A stretch of DNA of 42,195 nucleotides from Ralstonia sp. UBA689. GTDB taxonomy: Bacteria > Pseudomonadota > Gammaproteobacteria > Burkholderiales > Burkholderiaceae. Every line of letters starts with the position of its first letter. Positions within the stretch are counted from its first letter, which is position 1. The stretch is taken from positions 1 through 42,195 of the forward strand of contig NZ_DBMV01000023.1 in the NCBI RefSeq assembly GCF_002298975.1, written 5' to 3'. Below are positions 18,937 to 26,108 of this stretch, piece by piece. A program made the translations under genes and the position numbers. Below the pieces are notes generated by a model. It had not been told where the DNA came from, did not search any database, and saw only the letters and a list, made by a program, of their open reading frames with translations.

Positions 18937-19305
18937 ATGTCCTGGACCATCACCCCCGCCCGCCCGATGTCGGAAAGCAGCAGCCTGTTTGCCTGCTACG
19001 AAGCCATCGCCGCCTTGTCAGAAGAGATGGTCGACGCCGCCAAGATGGGCGATTGGGACGGTGTGAGCGCGCTGGAATGCGAATGCGCCGTCTACATGGA
19101 GCGCCTGGGCCATACCGGCCAGCATCCGGCGCTCTCGCGCGAAGAGTTGCAGCGCAAGCGCGACCTGATGATGCGTATCCTGGCGAACGACGCTCGCGTG
19201 CGCGCACTGGTCTGCCCGCGCCAGGATGAGCTGATGCGCTTGGTCAGTGGCCCGCGCCGCTCCATCGGAGCACGCCAGGCCTACGCCGCCGTTTCGTACT
19301 ACTAG
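18937..19305 (+). CDS. FliT-like flagellar chaperone (orphan)
   Basis: A 122-aa protein with the FliT-type pattern: LFACYEAIAALSEEMVDAAKMGDWDGVSALECECAVYMERL, then SREELQRKRDLMMRILANDARVRALV. It is predicted all-helical. FliT proteins are export chaperones for the filament cap FliD and can bind FlhDC. No other flagellar gene is in this window, so it is detached from a fliD-fliS-fliT cluster. GGAG lies 6 nt before the ATG. Family assignment is by pattern only. Confidence 0.72.
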   Translation: MSWTITPARPMSESSSLFACYEAIAALSEEMVDAAKMGDWDGVSALECECAVYMERLGHTGQHPALSREELQRKRDLMMRILANDARVRALVCPRQDELMRLVSGPRRSIGARQAYAAVSYY

Positions 19306-19339
19306 TACGGCTCAGGCGCGGCGCTCTGCCGAACCCACA

Positions 19340-19834
19340 TCAGCGTTCGGCGCGCAATTCCCCCCATGACACCAGCACGCGCTGGATGCTGCGCGCATAG
19401 GCGTCGCGTTGCGTCGGCGTTTCCGAGTGATACGCGCCGATGGCACGCCACGTGTTGCCGTGCCGCACCATCTTCTGCTTGAGCAGCCAGGCCGCCACGA
19501 ACACGTTGACGCAGGCGTCGGTCAGCGCGCGGCGAGGCACGCCGTAGCGCGCCAGCGTGCTGAAGTGGATCGAGTTGATCTGCGCCTGGCCGATGTCGAC
19601 CGAGCCATCGGCGTTGCGGTGTATCGCGTTTGCATCACCCTTCGATTCGAACCACACGATGGCGCGCAGCACCGTCGGGTTGACGCCCTGGTAGGCGCCG
19701 GCCTGCTCGAAGCAATTGTCGGCCGCATGGGCTGCGGAGCATGACAGGACCAGCAGAAGTGCCGCGCCGATTTTGCCCCTGACCCGGCCCCGGAATCGGC
19801 CCCAGGTGTGACGTCGGGTGAGGGTGGCTGGCAT
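19340..19834 (-). CDS. Lytic transglycosylase, SLT (VirB1/IpgF-like) domain
   Basis: A 164-aa exported protein. A basic N-terminus and hydrophobic core ending SAAHA form the signal peptide (~37 residues). The rest is one SLT domain with catalytic Glu63 in IVWFESKGDANAIHRN, then DGSVDIGQAQINSIHF and a C-terminal AWLLKQKMVRHGNTWRAIGAYHS. It is of the small specialised type that opens peptidoglycan for secretion, conjugation or pilus systems. GGAG precedes the ATG. Third gene of an operon with a periplasmic protein and a lipoprotein; no secretion genes are visible nearby. Confidence 0.85.
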   Translation of the reverse strand: MPATLTRRHTWGRFRGRVRGKIGAALLLVLSCSAAHAADNCFEQAGAYQGVNPTVLRAIVWFESKGDANAIHRNADGSVDIGQAQINSIHFSTLARYGVPRRALTDACVNVFVAAWLLKQKMVRHGNTWRAIGAYHSETPTQRDAYARSIQRVLVSWGELRAER

Positions 19835-19863
19835 GGCGGCTCCGGCGGGCGGTCGTTGGGTGG

Positions 19864-20199
19864 TTATTTCTGCAGGGCCGTTTCGAGCTGGTGCTCGATG
19901 CCTGCCAGATATGTGTGCGACGCCTCGGACACCACCATGCGCGGCACCGGCTCGGCCGCTTTGCGTGCCTGGGCAAGGGCCACTTTGCGCTTGCCGCCGC
20001 GCGTGCGCACTGCGGAGGTGGGCGCGGGCTCGACCTCGCTACCTCCACCGGGCGGTAGCATGGCCAGCGAGGGCAGCGGCGGATAGACCTTGTCTGGCGC
20101 GGCGGCCATTGCCGGCATGGGTGCGTCAGGCGGCGTGGCGTACACCGGCACGGTCAGCAGGCCGACGGTGAGCGGAAAGAGTAGATGAGTCATACGCAT
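19864..20199 (-). CDS. Hypothetical exported protein in transglycosylase operon
   Basis: A 111-aa protein with signal peptide MRMTHLLFPLTVGLLTVPVYA. It has a Pro/Ala-rich middle, a basic patch (VRTRGGKRKVALAQARKAAE) and a C-terminal helix (SHTYLAGIEHQLETALQ). I recognise no family. GGAGG precedes the ATG by 4 nt; a second ATG two codons later is better spaced. It lies 10 bp after the lipoprotein gene and 29 bp before the transglycosylase gene. Confidence 0.7.
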   Translation of the reverse strand: MRMTHLLFPLTVGLLTVPVYATPPDAPMPAMAAAPDKVYPPLPSLAMLPPGGGSEVEPAPTSAVRTRGGKRKVALAQARKAAEPVPRMVVSEASHTYLAGIEHQLETALQK

Positions 20200-20209
20200 G
20201 CGGCCTCCG

Positions 20210-20614
20210 TCAATCCTGCGTGCGGATCGTCACGCTGTATGGCTGGCTCGCGCTGACGGTCAGGTTTTCCAGGCGGACGTAGCCGGCGCGCTGCGCAGGC
20301 ACGCCGTTCCACAGTGCCTGGTTCAGGTAGCGGAAATCCTGCGCCAGCGCGGCCACCTGGATTGTCGCGGGGCGCTTTTGCGCAGCGGCCAGCGCGCCGG
20401 CCTTGGTCAGTACGGCAGTCAGTTGCGGGTCATGCGCGCCCAGCGCGTCGGGCGGGATCGTAAAGCTCATGACCTCACCCGCAGGTGCGATGCGGGCGGT
20501 GGGCGCGGCCGGCGCCTGCGTCTGCAGTTGGGCGCAGCCGACCAGCGCAAGCAGGGCGACGCTCGCCGCCAGCCTTGCCGTCGATGTGGCGATGGGTTCG
20601 GAGAGAGTCCACAT
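20210..20614 (-). CDS. Lipoprotein in transglycosylase operon
   Basis: A 134-aa lipoprotein. Signal and lipobox are in LAASVALLALVGC (L-V-G-C, Cys27). The mature protein is small and soluble and ends in GYVRLENLTVSASQPYSVTIRTQD. The frame is open further upstream, but MWTLSEP before the hydrophobic segment gives a normal type II signal peptide, so 20614 is chosen. No family recognised. First gene of a three-gene envelope operon. Confidence 0.72.
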   Translation of the reverse strand: MWTLSEPIATSTARLAASVALLALVGCAQLQTQAPAAPTARIAPAGEVMSFTIPPDALGAHDPQLTAVLTKAGALAAAQKRPATIQVAALAQDFRYLNQALWNGVPAQRAGYVRLENLTVSASQPYSVTIRTQD

Positions 20615-20992
20615 GGCGATCGGGAATCCGTGGATCGGACCCGCACTGTATCGGCGGGTCGCGCGCCTCAAAACGTTGAATTGCCCGGCTTTTATCGTCC
20701 ATCCTGGGGGATGACTTGAGCGACGCCTTCCATGTGGATTGCGAGGTGGAAGTAGCGTCACATCCCGGGTCGGCTGCATGCCAAGTCGTGGCCACTTTCA
20801 GGATGAAGGGAGCACTTCAGACGGCAAGCAAGTGCATGTCGGGTCGCAACTCTTGAAAGTGATCCAACCGTATCTCGATGACGTCGTAGGCGTAAACACC
20901 GACCGTACTCACTTCAGCGTCAGGTGGCTGCCGTGGCACATTTGCGCGCCAGCAAAGCCGCGCCAACCCCCGCCGCTATAATCGGCCCCACC
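20615..20992. other. Divergent intergenic region before the ubiH-family gene
   Basis: 378 bp without a convincing gene, lying between the lipoprotein operon and the hydroxylase gene. Coding potential is poor in all frames. The only clear element is a TATAAT at 20977-20982. Confidence 0.5.
20977..20982 (+). promoter_or_regulatory. TATAAT 10 bp before the hydroxylase ATG
   Basis: Consensus -10 hexamer whose expected transcription start falls within a few bases of the ATG at 20993. The sequence between holds no ribosome binding site, which is compatible with a leaderless mRNA. The -35 is not evident. Confidence 0.45.
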
Positions 20993-22276
20993 ATGAATAC
21001 ACCCGCGTTTTCCTCTTCCAAGGCGGCGCCGGCCTACCACCTGGCTGTGGTCGGCGGCGGCATTGTCGGGCGCGCGTGCGCGCTGCGGCTGGCGCAGATC
21101 GGCCTGCGTGTGGCGCACATTGCACCGCCCGCGCCGCCTGCCACTCCAGCCGGCCCGGACACCTGGGACGCGCGCGTCTACGCGTTCTCGTCCAGCTCGC
21201 AGGCGCTGCTGGAACAGCTTCGCATCTGGCCCGCGCTCGACATGACGCGCGTGCAGCCTGTGCATGACATGCGCATCTTTGGCGACGACGCAGCCGCGCG
21301 CGGCGAGCATGCCCACGCCGATCTGCATTTCTCCGCCTACGCGGCCGGCGCGCCGCAGCTGGCGTGGATTGCCGAATCGTCGCTGGTCGAGCGCGCGCTG
21401 GAAACCGCGCTGCGTTTCGCCCACACCGTGCAGACCTTCCCGCACGCCGCCACCGGCTTCGAAATGGAAGCCGATGCCGTGCGCCTGACGCTGGCCGACG
21501 GGCAGGTGATCCGCGCCGAATGCGTGATCGGTGCCGACGGCAAGCATTCGTGGGTGCGTGAGCAGGCCGGCATCCAAGCCGAGGCGAGGCCGTATCGCCA
21601 GTTGGGCGTCGTGGCCAACTTCCAGGCCGAGCACTGGCACCAGGACACCGCGTGGCAGTGGTTTCTCGGCGCCTCGGCTGCCCAGGCCGCTGCGCCCGAC
21701 GACAAGACGCCCGCGCGCGGCGAGATCCTGGCGATGCTGCCGTTGCCCGACCGGCGCGTGTCGATGGTGTGGTCGGCCGACGAGGGCCATGCCCGTGAAC
21801 TGCTGGCCCTGTCGCCCGACGCGCTGTGCCGCGCTGTGGAGGCCGCCGCGGGTGGCGCCGTCGCTGCACGCTTCGGGCGCCTGTCGTGCATCACGCCTGC
21901 GCAGGGCTTCCCGCTCATCCTGCAGCACGCCAGCCGGCTGGTCGCGCCGCGGGTGGCGCTGGTGGGCGACGCGGCCCATGTGATCCATCCGCTGGCCGGG
22001 CAGGGCATGAATCTTGGCCTTAGGGATGTGGCTGAAATTGGCAAGGTGATGGCGGAACGTGAAACCATGCGCGATCATGGCGATCTGAGGTTGTTGCGCC
22101 GTTACGAGCGTGCCCGCCGCGAAGACCTGCTCTCGCTCACGGCCGCCACCGACGGCCTGCACAAGCTGTTCGCCCTGCCGGGCGCGCTGCCCCGCACGGT
22201 ACGCAATGCGGGCATGCGCATGGTGGGCATGACGCCATTCATCAAACGCCTGCTGGTCAGGCATGCACTCGGCTGA
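20993..22276 (+). CDS. UbiH/UbiF/VisC/COQ6-family FAD-dependent hydroxylase
   Basis: A 427-aa flavoprotein monooxygenase of the ubiquinone-hydroxylase family. Motifs: dinucleotide-binding VVGGGIVGRACALRLAQ (near 19-35), DG motif VIGADGKHSWVREQAGI, and GD motif ALVGDAAHVIHPLAGQGMNLGLRDV. It hydroxylates a ubiquinone ring position, or a related substrate, with NAD(P)H and O2. Which ring position (UbiH, UbiI, UbiF or UbiM type) cannot be decided from the sequence. The start at 20993 precedes the flavin-binding fold by about 15 residues. Likely followed by dsbC 37 bp downstream. Confidence 0.92.
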   Translation: MNTPAFSSSKAAPAYHLAVVGGGIVGRACALRLAQIGLRVAHIAPPAPPATPAGPDTWDARVYAFSSSSQALLEQLRIWPALDMTRVQPVHDMRIFGDDAAARGEHAHADLHFSAYAAGAPQLAWIAESSLVERALETALRFAHTVQTFPHAATGFEMEADAVRLTLADGQVIRAECVIGADGKHSWVREQAGIQAEARPYRQLGVVANFQAEHWHQDTAWQWFLGASAAQAAAPDDKTPARGEILAMLPLPDRRVSMVWSADEGHARELLALSPDALCRAVEAAAGGAVAARFGRLSCITPAQGFPLILQHASRLVAPRVALVGDAAHVIHPLAGQGMNLGLRDVAEIGKVMAERETMRDHGDLRLLRRYERARREDLLSLTAATDGLHKLFALPGALPRTVRNAGMRMVGMTPFIKRLLVRHALG

Positions 22277-22313
22277 ACCATCAGCCTGCGCTTTCGGGGT
22301 TCCAGGAGCTTTT

Positions 22314-23060
22314 ATGTCGTTTCGTATTCGGGTGGCGGCCATCGCCTCGGCGGTGGCAGTGGCCGCCATTGGCGCGGGTTATGTGCTGACGGCCGGCGCC
22401 GCCGAGCCCGCGCTGGACAAGGTCAAGGCCAGCGTGCAGAAAGCACTCGGAGCCAATGTCGAGATCAAGAGCGTCGCCAAGTCGCCGCTGGCGGGCCTGT
22501 ACGAGATCAACCTTGGCAGCCAGGTCGTCTACAGCGATGCCACCGGCCGCTACGTGCTCAACGGCGACCTGCTGGACACACAGACCGCCACCAACCTCAC
22601 GCAAGAGCATCTGGCCGAACTGAACCGCGTCAAGTGGGCCGACCTGCCGCTGGACCGCGCAGTCAAGTGGGTCAAGGGCAACGGCGCACGCAAGATCGCC
22701 GTGTTCTCGGATCCGAACTGCCCGTACTGCCACAAGCTGGAGCAGATGCTCACGCAGGTCGACAACATCACGGTCTACACGTTCCTGTTCCCGATCCTCT
22801 CGGAAGACTCCAACACCAAGGCCAAGCAGATCTGGTGCTCGGCCGACCGGGCCAAGGCCTGGCGCGACTGGATGACCGCCAAAACCGCCCCGGGCGGCGC
22901 CGGCAACTGCGAGACGCCGCTGGAGGCCAACCTCAAGCTCGGCCAGTCGCTCAACGTGACGGGCACGCCGGCCATCATCTTCCCCGACGGCTCGCGGGCC
23001 CCGGGCCTGATCGATGCGGCCACGCTGGAGCGCAAGTTCGCCTCGCTCAAGAAGTCGTAA
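22314..23060 (+). CDS. dsbC: Thiol:disulfide interchange protein DsbC
   Basis: DsbC is the periplasmic disulfide isomerase, kept reduced by DsbD. The 248-aa protein has an N-terminal hydrophobic signal region (ending near TAGAA), the dimerisation domain (~31-110), then the thioredoxin domain with C136-PY-C139 in SDPNCPYCHKLEQ. The structural Cys pair C175/C199 and the cis-Pro loop NVTGTPAIIFPDGSR are present. GGAG precedes the start. An intrinsic terminator follows the gene. Confidence 0.96.
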   Translation: MSFRIRVAAIASAVAVAAIGAGYVLTAGAAEPALDKVKASVQKALGANVEIKSVAKSPLAGLYEINLGSQVVYSDATGRYVLNGDLLDTQTATNLTQEHLAELNRVKWADLPLDRAVKWVKGNGARKIAVFSDPNCPYCHKLEQMLTQVDNITVYTFLFPILSEDSNTKAKQIWCSADRAKAWRDWMTAKTAPGGAGNCETPLEANLKLGQSLNVTGTPAIIFPDGSRAPGLIDAATLERKFASLKKS

Positions 23061-23074
23061 GCCACAATATGAAC

Positions 23075-23103
23075 GCGCCGGTCTCCCCGGCGCTTTTTCT
23101 TTG
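23075..23103 (+). terminator. Intrinsic terminator after dsbC
   Basis: GCGCCGG/CCGGCGC 7-bp stem with a 5-nt loop, followed by TTTTTCTTT. A textbook rho-independent terminator, 14 bp past the stop. Confidence 0.92.
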
Positions 23104-23135
23104 CCCCTGCCCAACACAACCACACCGGAGACACC

Positions 23136-24152
23136 ATGTCGTTTCGCGCACTGATGCTGGAAAAGCAGGATGGCGGTCCGCTGGCCCACGTCGTCGAACT
23201 CGACGAGGCCGCGCTCAACTCATCCGAGGCGCTCGCCAACGAGGTGACCGCCGGCGACGTGCTGATCCGCGTGGATTGGTCGACGATCAATTACAAGGAC
23301 GGCCTGGCCATCACCGGCAAAGGGCCAGTGGTGCGCAAGTGGCCGATGGTGGCCGGCATCGACGGCGCGGGCGTGGTGCTGGATTCGTCGCATCCGGATT
23401 GGAAGACGGGCGATGCCGTCGTGCTCAACGGCTGGGGCGTCGGCGAGGTGCATTGGGGCTGCCTCGCACAGCGGGCGCGCCTGTCCGGCGATTGGCTCGT
23501 CGCGCTGCCGGCCGGGCTCGATGCGCGGCAGGCCATGGCGATCGGCACGGCGGGTTACACGGCGATGTTGTCGGTGCTTGCGCTGGAGCGTGCCGGCGTG
23601 AAACCCGGCGACGGCGAGGTGCTGGTGACGGGCGCTTCGGGCGGTGTCGGTTCCATCGCCATCGCGCTGCTGGGCAAGCTCGGCTATCGCGTGGTGGCCT
23701 CCACCGGCAAGACGAGCGAAGCCGACTTCCTGCGCGCGCTGGGCGCGGCGGATGTGATCGACCGCACCGAACTGTCTGCCCCGGGCAAGCCGCTGCAGAA
23801 GGAGCGCTGGGCGGCGGTGGTGGATTCGGTGGGCTCGCACACGCTGGCCAATGCGTGCGCGCAGGTGCGCTACGGCGGTGTGGTCACCGCTTGCGGGCTC
23901 GCGCAGGGCATGGATTTTCCGGCCACGGTGGCGCCGTTCATCCTGCGCGGCGTGACGCTGCACGGCATCGACAGCGTGATGGCGCCGCGCGCGCTGCGCC
24001 AGACGGCGTGGCAGCGCCTGGCGGCTGATCTGCTCCCCGATCGCCTGGCCGCCATCACGCGCGAGGTGACGCTGTCGGAAGCCATCGACGCGGCGCACGA
24101 CATCATGGCCGGCAAGATGCGCGGCCGCGTGGTCGTCGACGTCAACCGTTAG
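23136..24152 (+). CDS. acuI: AcuI/YhdH-type quinone oxidoreductase (acryloyl-CoA reductase family)
   Basis: A 338-aa medium-chain dehydrogenase/reductase. Features: the N-terminal catalytic domain with VDWSTINYKDGLAITG and WPMVAGIDGAGVV, the signature GTAGYTAMLSV, and the NADPH-binding VLVTGASGGVGSIAIALLGKLGYRV. There is no structural zinc cysteine cluster, as expected for this branch. AcuI reduces acryloyl-CoA to propionyl-CoA with NADPH, detoxifying acrylyl-CoA. The fine substrate is inferred from resemblance to the YhdH/AcuI family. GGAG precedes the start. It follows the dsbC terminator, so it is probably transcribed separately. Confidence 0.87.
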   Translation: MSFRALMLEKQDGGPLAHVVELDEAALNSSEALANEVTAGDVLIRVDWSTINYKDGLAITGKGPVVRKWPMVAGIDGAGVVLDSSHPDWKTGDAVVLNGWGVGEVHWGCLAQRARLSGDWLVALPAGLDARQAMAIGTAGYTAMLSVLALERAGVKPGDGEVLVTGASGGVGSIAIALLGKLGYRVVASTGKTSEADFLRALGAADVIDRTELSAPGKPLQKERWAAVVDSVGSHTLANACAQVRYGGVVTACGLAQGMDFPATVAPFILRGVTLHGIDSVMAPRALRQTAWQRLAADLLPDRLAAITREVTLSEAIDAAHDIMAGKMRGRVVVDVNR

Positions 24153-24207
24153 GCTGACACGCGGGTTTCCAGGCGATTCCGGAATCGGCAGCATGGGACG
24201 GCAACGC

Positions 24208-24213
24208 TACAAT
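24208..24213 (+). promoter_or_regulatory. TACAAT overlapping the first ATG of the M61 peptidase gene
   Basis: The -10 hexamer TACAAT lies exactly 7 nt before the in-frame ATG at 24221 and overlaps the ATG at 24212. The -35 position (24185-24190, TCGGCA) matches TTGACA in 4 of 6 bases. This suggests a leaderless transcript starting at about 24220. Confidence 0.5.
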
Positions 24214-26095
24214 GTCCGCCATGAAGCCGATCCGCTACACCATCGCCCCCACCGCGCCCGAGGCGCACGTCTTTACCGTCACCGTCACGGTCGATTTGCC
24301 CGACAGCCAAGGCCAGCGGTTCTCGCTGCCGGCATGGATTCCGGGCAGCTACATGATCCGCGAGTTCGCACGCAACATCGTGCGCATCGAGGCGGCATCG
24401 GGCGATAAGCCAGTGCGCCTGACCAAGCACGACAAGCACACCTGGCAGGCCGCGCCGTGCAGCGGGCCGCTGACCGTTTCGTACGATGTCTATGCGTGGG
24501 ATTTGTCGGTGCGGGCCGCGCACCTGGACGCCACGCACGGCTTCTTCAACGGCACGTCGGTGTTCCTGCGCGTGGAAGGCGCGGACCGCCTGCGCTGCCT
24601 GGTCGACATCCAGCCGCCCGCCGGTGACGCTTACCGTGGCTGGCGTGTCGCCACGGCGCTGCGCGAGGCCGGTGGCCGCATCCATGGCAAGGCCGGTGCC
24701 AAGCGCTACGGCTTCGGCTGGTACGAGGCGGCCGACTACGACGAGCTGATCGACCACCCCGTCGAGATGGGCACCTTCGCGCTGGTCTCGTTCGAGGCTT
24801 GCGGTGCGCAGCACGATGCCGTCTTCACCGGCCGCGTGCCCAACCTCGATCTCGAACGCATTGCCCGCGACTTCAAGCGCATCTGCGAAGCGCAGATCCG
24901 CCTGTTCGAGCCGCAGACCGCCGTCGCGCCGTTCCTCGACAGCAACCGCCGCTACGTCTTCATGACGATGGTGACGGGCGATGGATACGGCGGCCTGGAG
25001 CACCGCGCCAGCACGGCCCTCATGTGCGCGCGCAATGACCTGCCCGTGACCGGCCGCGACGAGACGACGGAGGGCTATCGCACCTTCCTCGGCCTTGTCA
25101 GCCACGAGTATTTCCACACCTGGAACGTCAAGCGCATCAAGCCCGCCGCCTTCGTGCCGTACGCGCTCGACCGCGAGGTGCATACGCCGCTGCTGTGGCT
25201 GTTCGAGGGCTTTACCAGCTATTACGACGACCTGATGCTGGTGCGCTCGGGCCTGATTTCCGAGGCGCAGTACCTGGAGATGATCGCCAAGACGTGGAAC
25301 GGCGTGCTGCGCGGCAGCGGGCGCCTGAAGCAGAGCGTGGCCGAAAGCTCGTTCGACGCGTGGACGAAGTATTACCGCCAGGACGAGAACGCCCCCAACG
25401 CCATCGTCAGCTACTACACCAAGGGTTCGCTGGTGGCGCTGGCCCTGGATATGACGATCCGCACGCAGACCGACGGCGAACGGTCTCTCGACGACGTCAT
25501 GCGCGCGCTGTGGGCCGCCTACGGCCGCGACTTCTACGCGCCCGGCCACACGCAGCGCGGCGTGACCGAAGCCGAGCTGATCGCCCTGATGGAAGAGATC
25601 ACCGGCCTGCGCCTGCGCACGCTGGTGCGCCAGTTGACCGAAGGGCGCGATGATCTGCCGCTGCCCGCGTTGTTCAAGGCGATTGGCGTGAGCGCAACGC
25701 GCAAAGCGGCTGAGACGGCGCTCAGTCTGGGCATCAAGGCCGGCGCCGAGAATGGTTTCGTCAAGCTGCAGCAGGTGTTCGACGGCAGCCCGGCGCAGCG
25801 TGGCGGTTTGTCCGCCGGTGACCTGATCGTCGCGGTGGACGGCCTGCGCGTACCGGCCGGTCAGCTCGACAAGACCCTGACGCGCTACAGCGCTGGCGAC
25901 ACGGTGCCCGTGCACGTGTTCCGCCGCGACGAGCTGCTGCAACTGGACGTGATGCTCGCCGTGGATGCGACGCCGCAGTTCACGCTGGCGCTGGCCTCCG
26001 AGCCGTCGCCGCTGCGCTCGGCGTGGCTGGGCAAGCGCGCGGCGGCACGTCGGGTTGTGCGCGACGTGCGCACGGCGCGCGGCAAGGCGGCCTGA
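24212..26095 (+). CDS. M61-family glycyl aminopeptidase with PDZ domain
   Basis: A 627-aa zinc metallopeptidase. The N-terminal beta domain (SLPAWIPGSYMIREFARNI) and the catalytic domain with HEYFHTWNVKRIKP (zinc ligands H298 and H302) and GFTSYYDDL (third ligand probably E332) are typical of M61. A C-terminal PDZ domain (~500-595; QRGGLSAGDLIVAVDGLRV) follows. No signal peptide is seen, so it is probably cytosolic. The family removes N-terminal Gly or Ala from peptides. The start may be the ATG at 24221, given the overlapping -10 element. Followed by the FUSC gene 13 bp downstream. Confidence 0.9.
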   Translation: MSAMKPIRYTIAPTAPEAHVFTVTVTVDLPDSQGQRFSLPAWIPGSYMIREFARNIVRIEAASGDKPVRLTKHDKHTWQAAPCSGPLTVSYDVYAWDLSVRAAHLDATHGFFNGTSVFLRVEGADRLRCLVDIQPPAGDAYRGWRVATALREAGGRIHGKAGAKRYGFGWYEAADYDELIDHPVEMGTFALVSFEACGAQHDAVFTGRVPNLDLERIARDFKRICEAQIRLFEPQTAVAPFLDSNRRYVFMTMVTGDGYGGLEHRASTALMCARNDLPVTGRDETTEGYRTFLGLVSHEYFHTWNVKRIKPAAFVPYALDREVHTPLLWLFEGFTSYYDDLMLVRSGLISEAQYLEMIAKTWNGVLRGSGRLKQSVAESSFDAWTKYYRQDENAPNAIVSYYTKGSLVALALDMTIRTQTDGERSLDDVMRALWAAYGRDFYAPGHTQRGVTEAELIALMEEITGLRLRTLVRQLTEGRDDLPLPALFKAIGVSATRKAAETALSLGIKAGAENGFVKLQQVFDGSPAQRGGLSAGDLIVAVDGLRVPAGQLDKTLTRYSAGDTVPVHVFRRDELLQLDVMLAVDATPQFTLALASEPSPLRSAWLGKRAAARRVVRDVRTARGKAA

Positions 26096-26108
26096 CCCGC
26101 GCCGCTCG

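Noticed and set aside
18608..19066. 152-codon plus-strand frame in the region before the fliT-like gene
   Set aside because: Overlaps the palindrome cluster and the fliT-like gene in another frame; composition is not protein-like.
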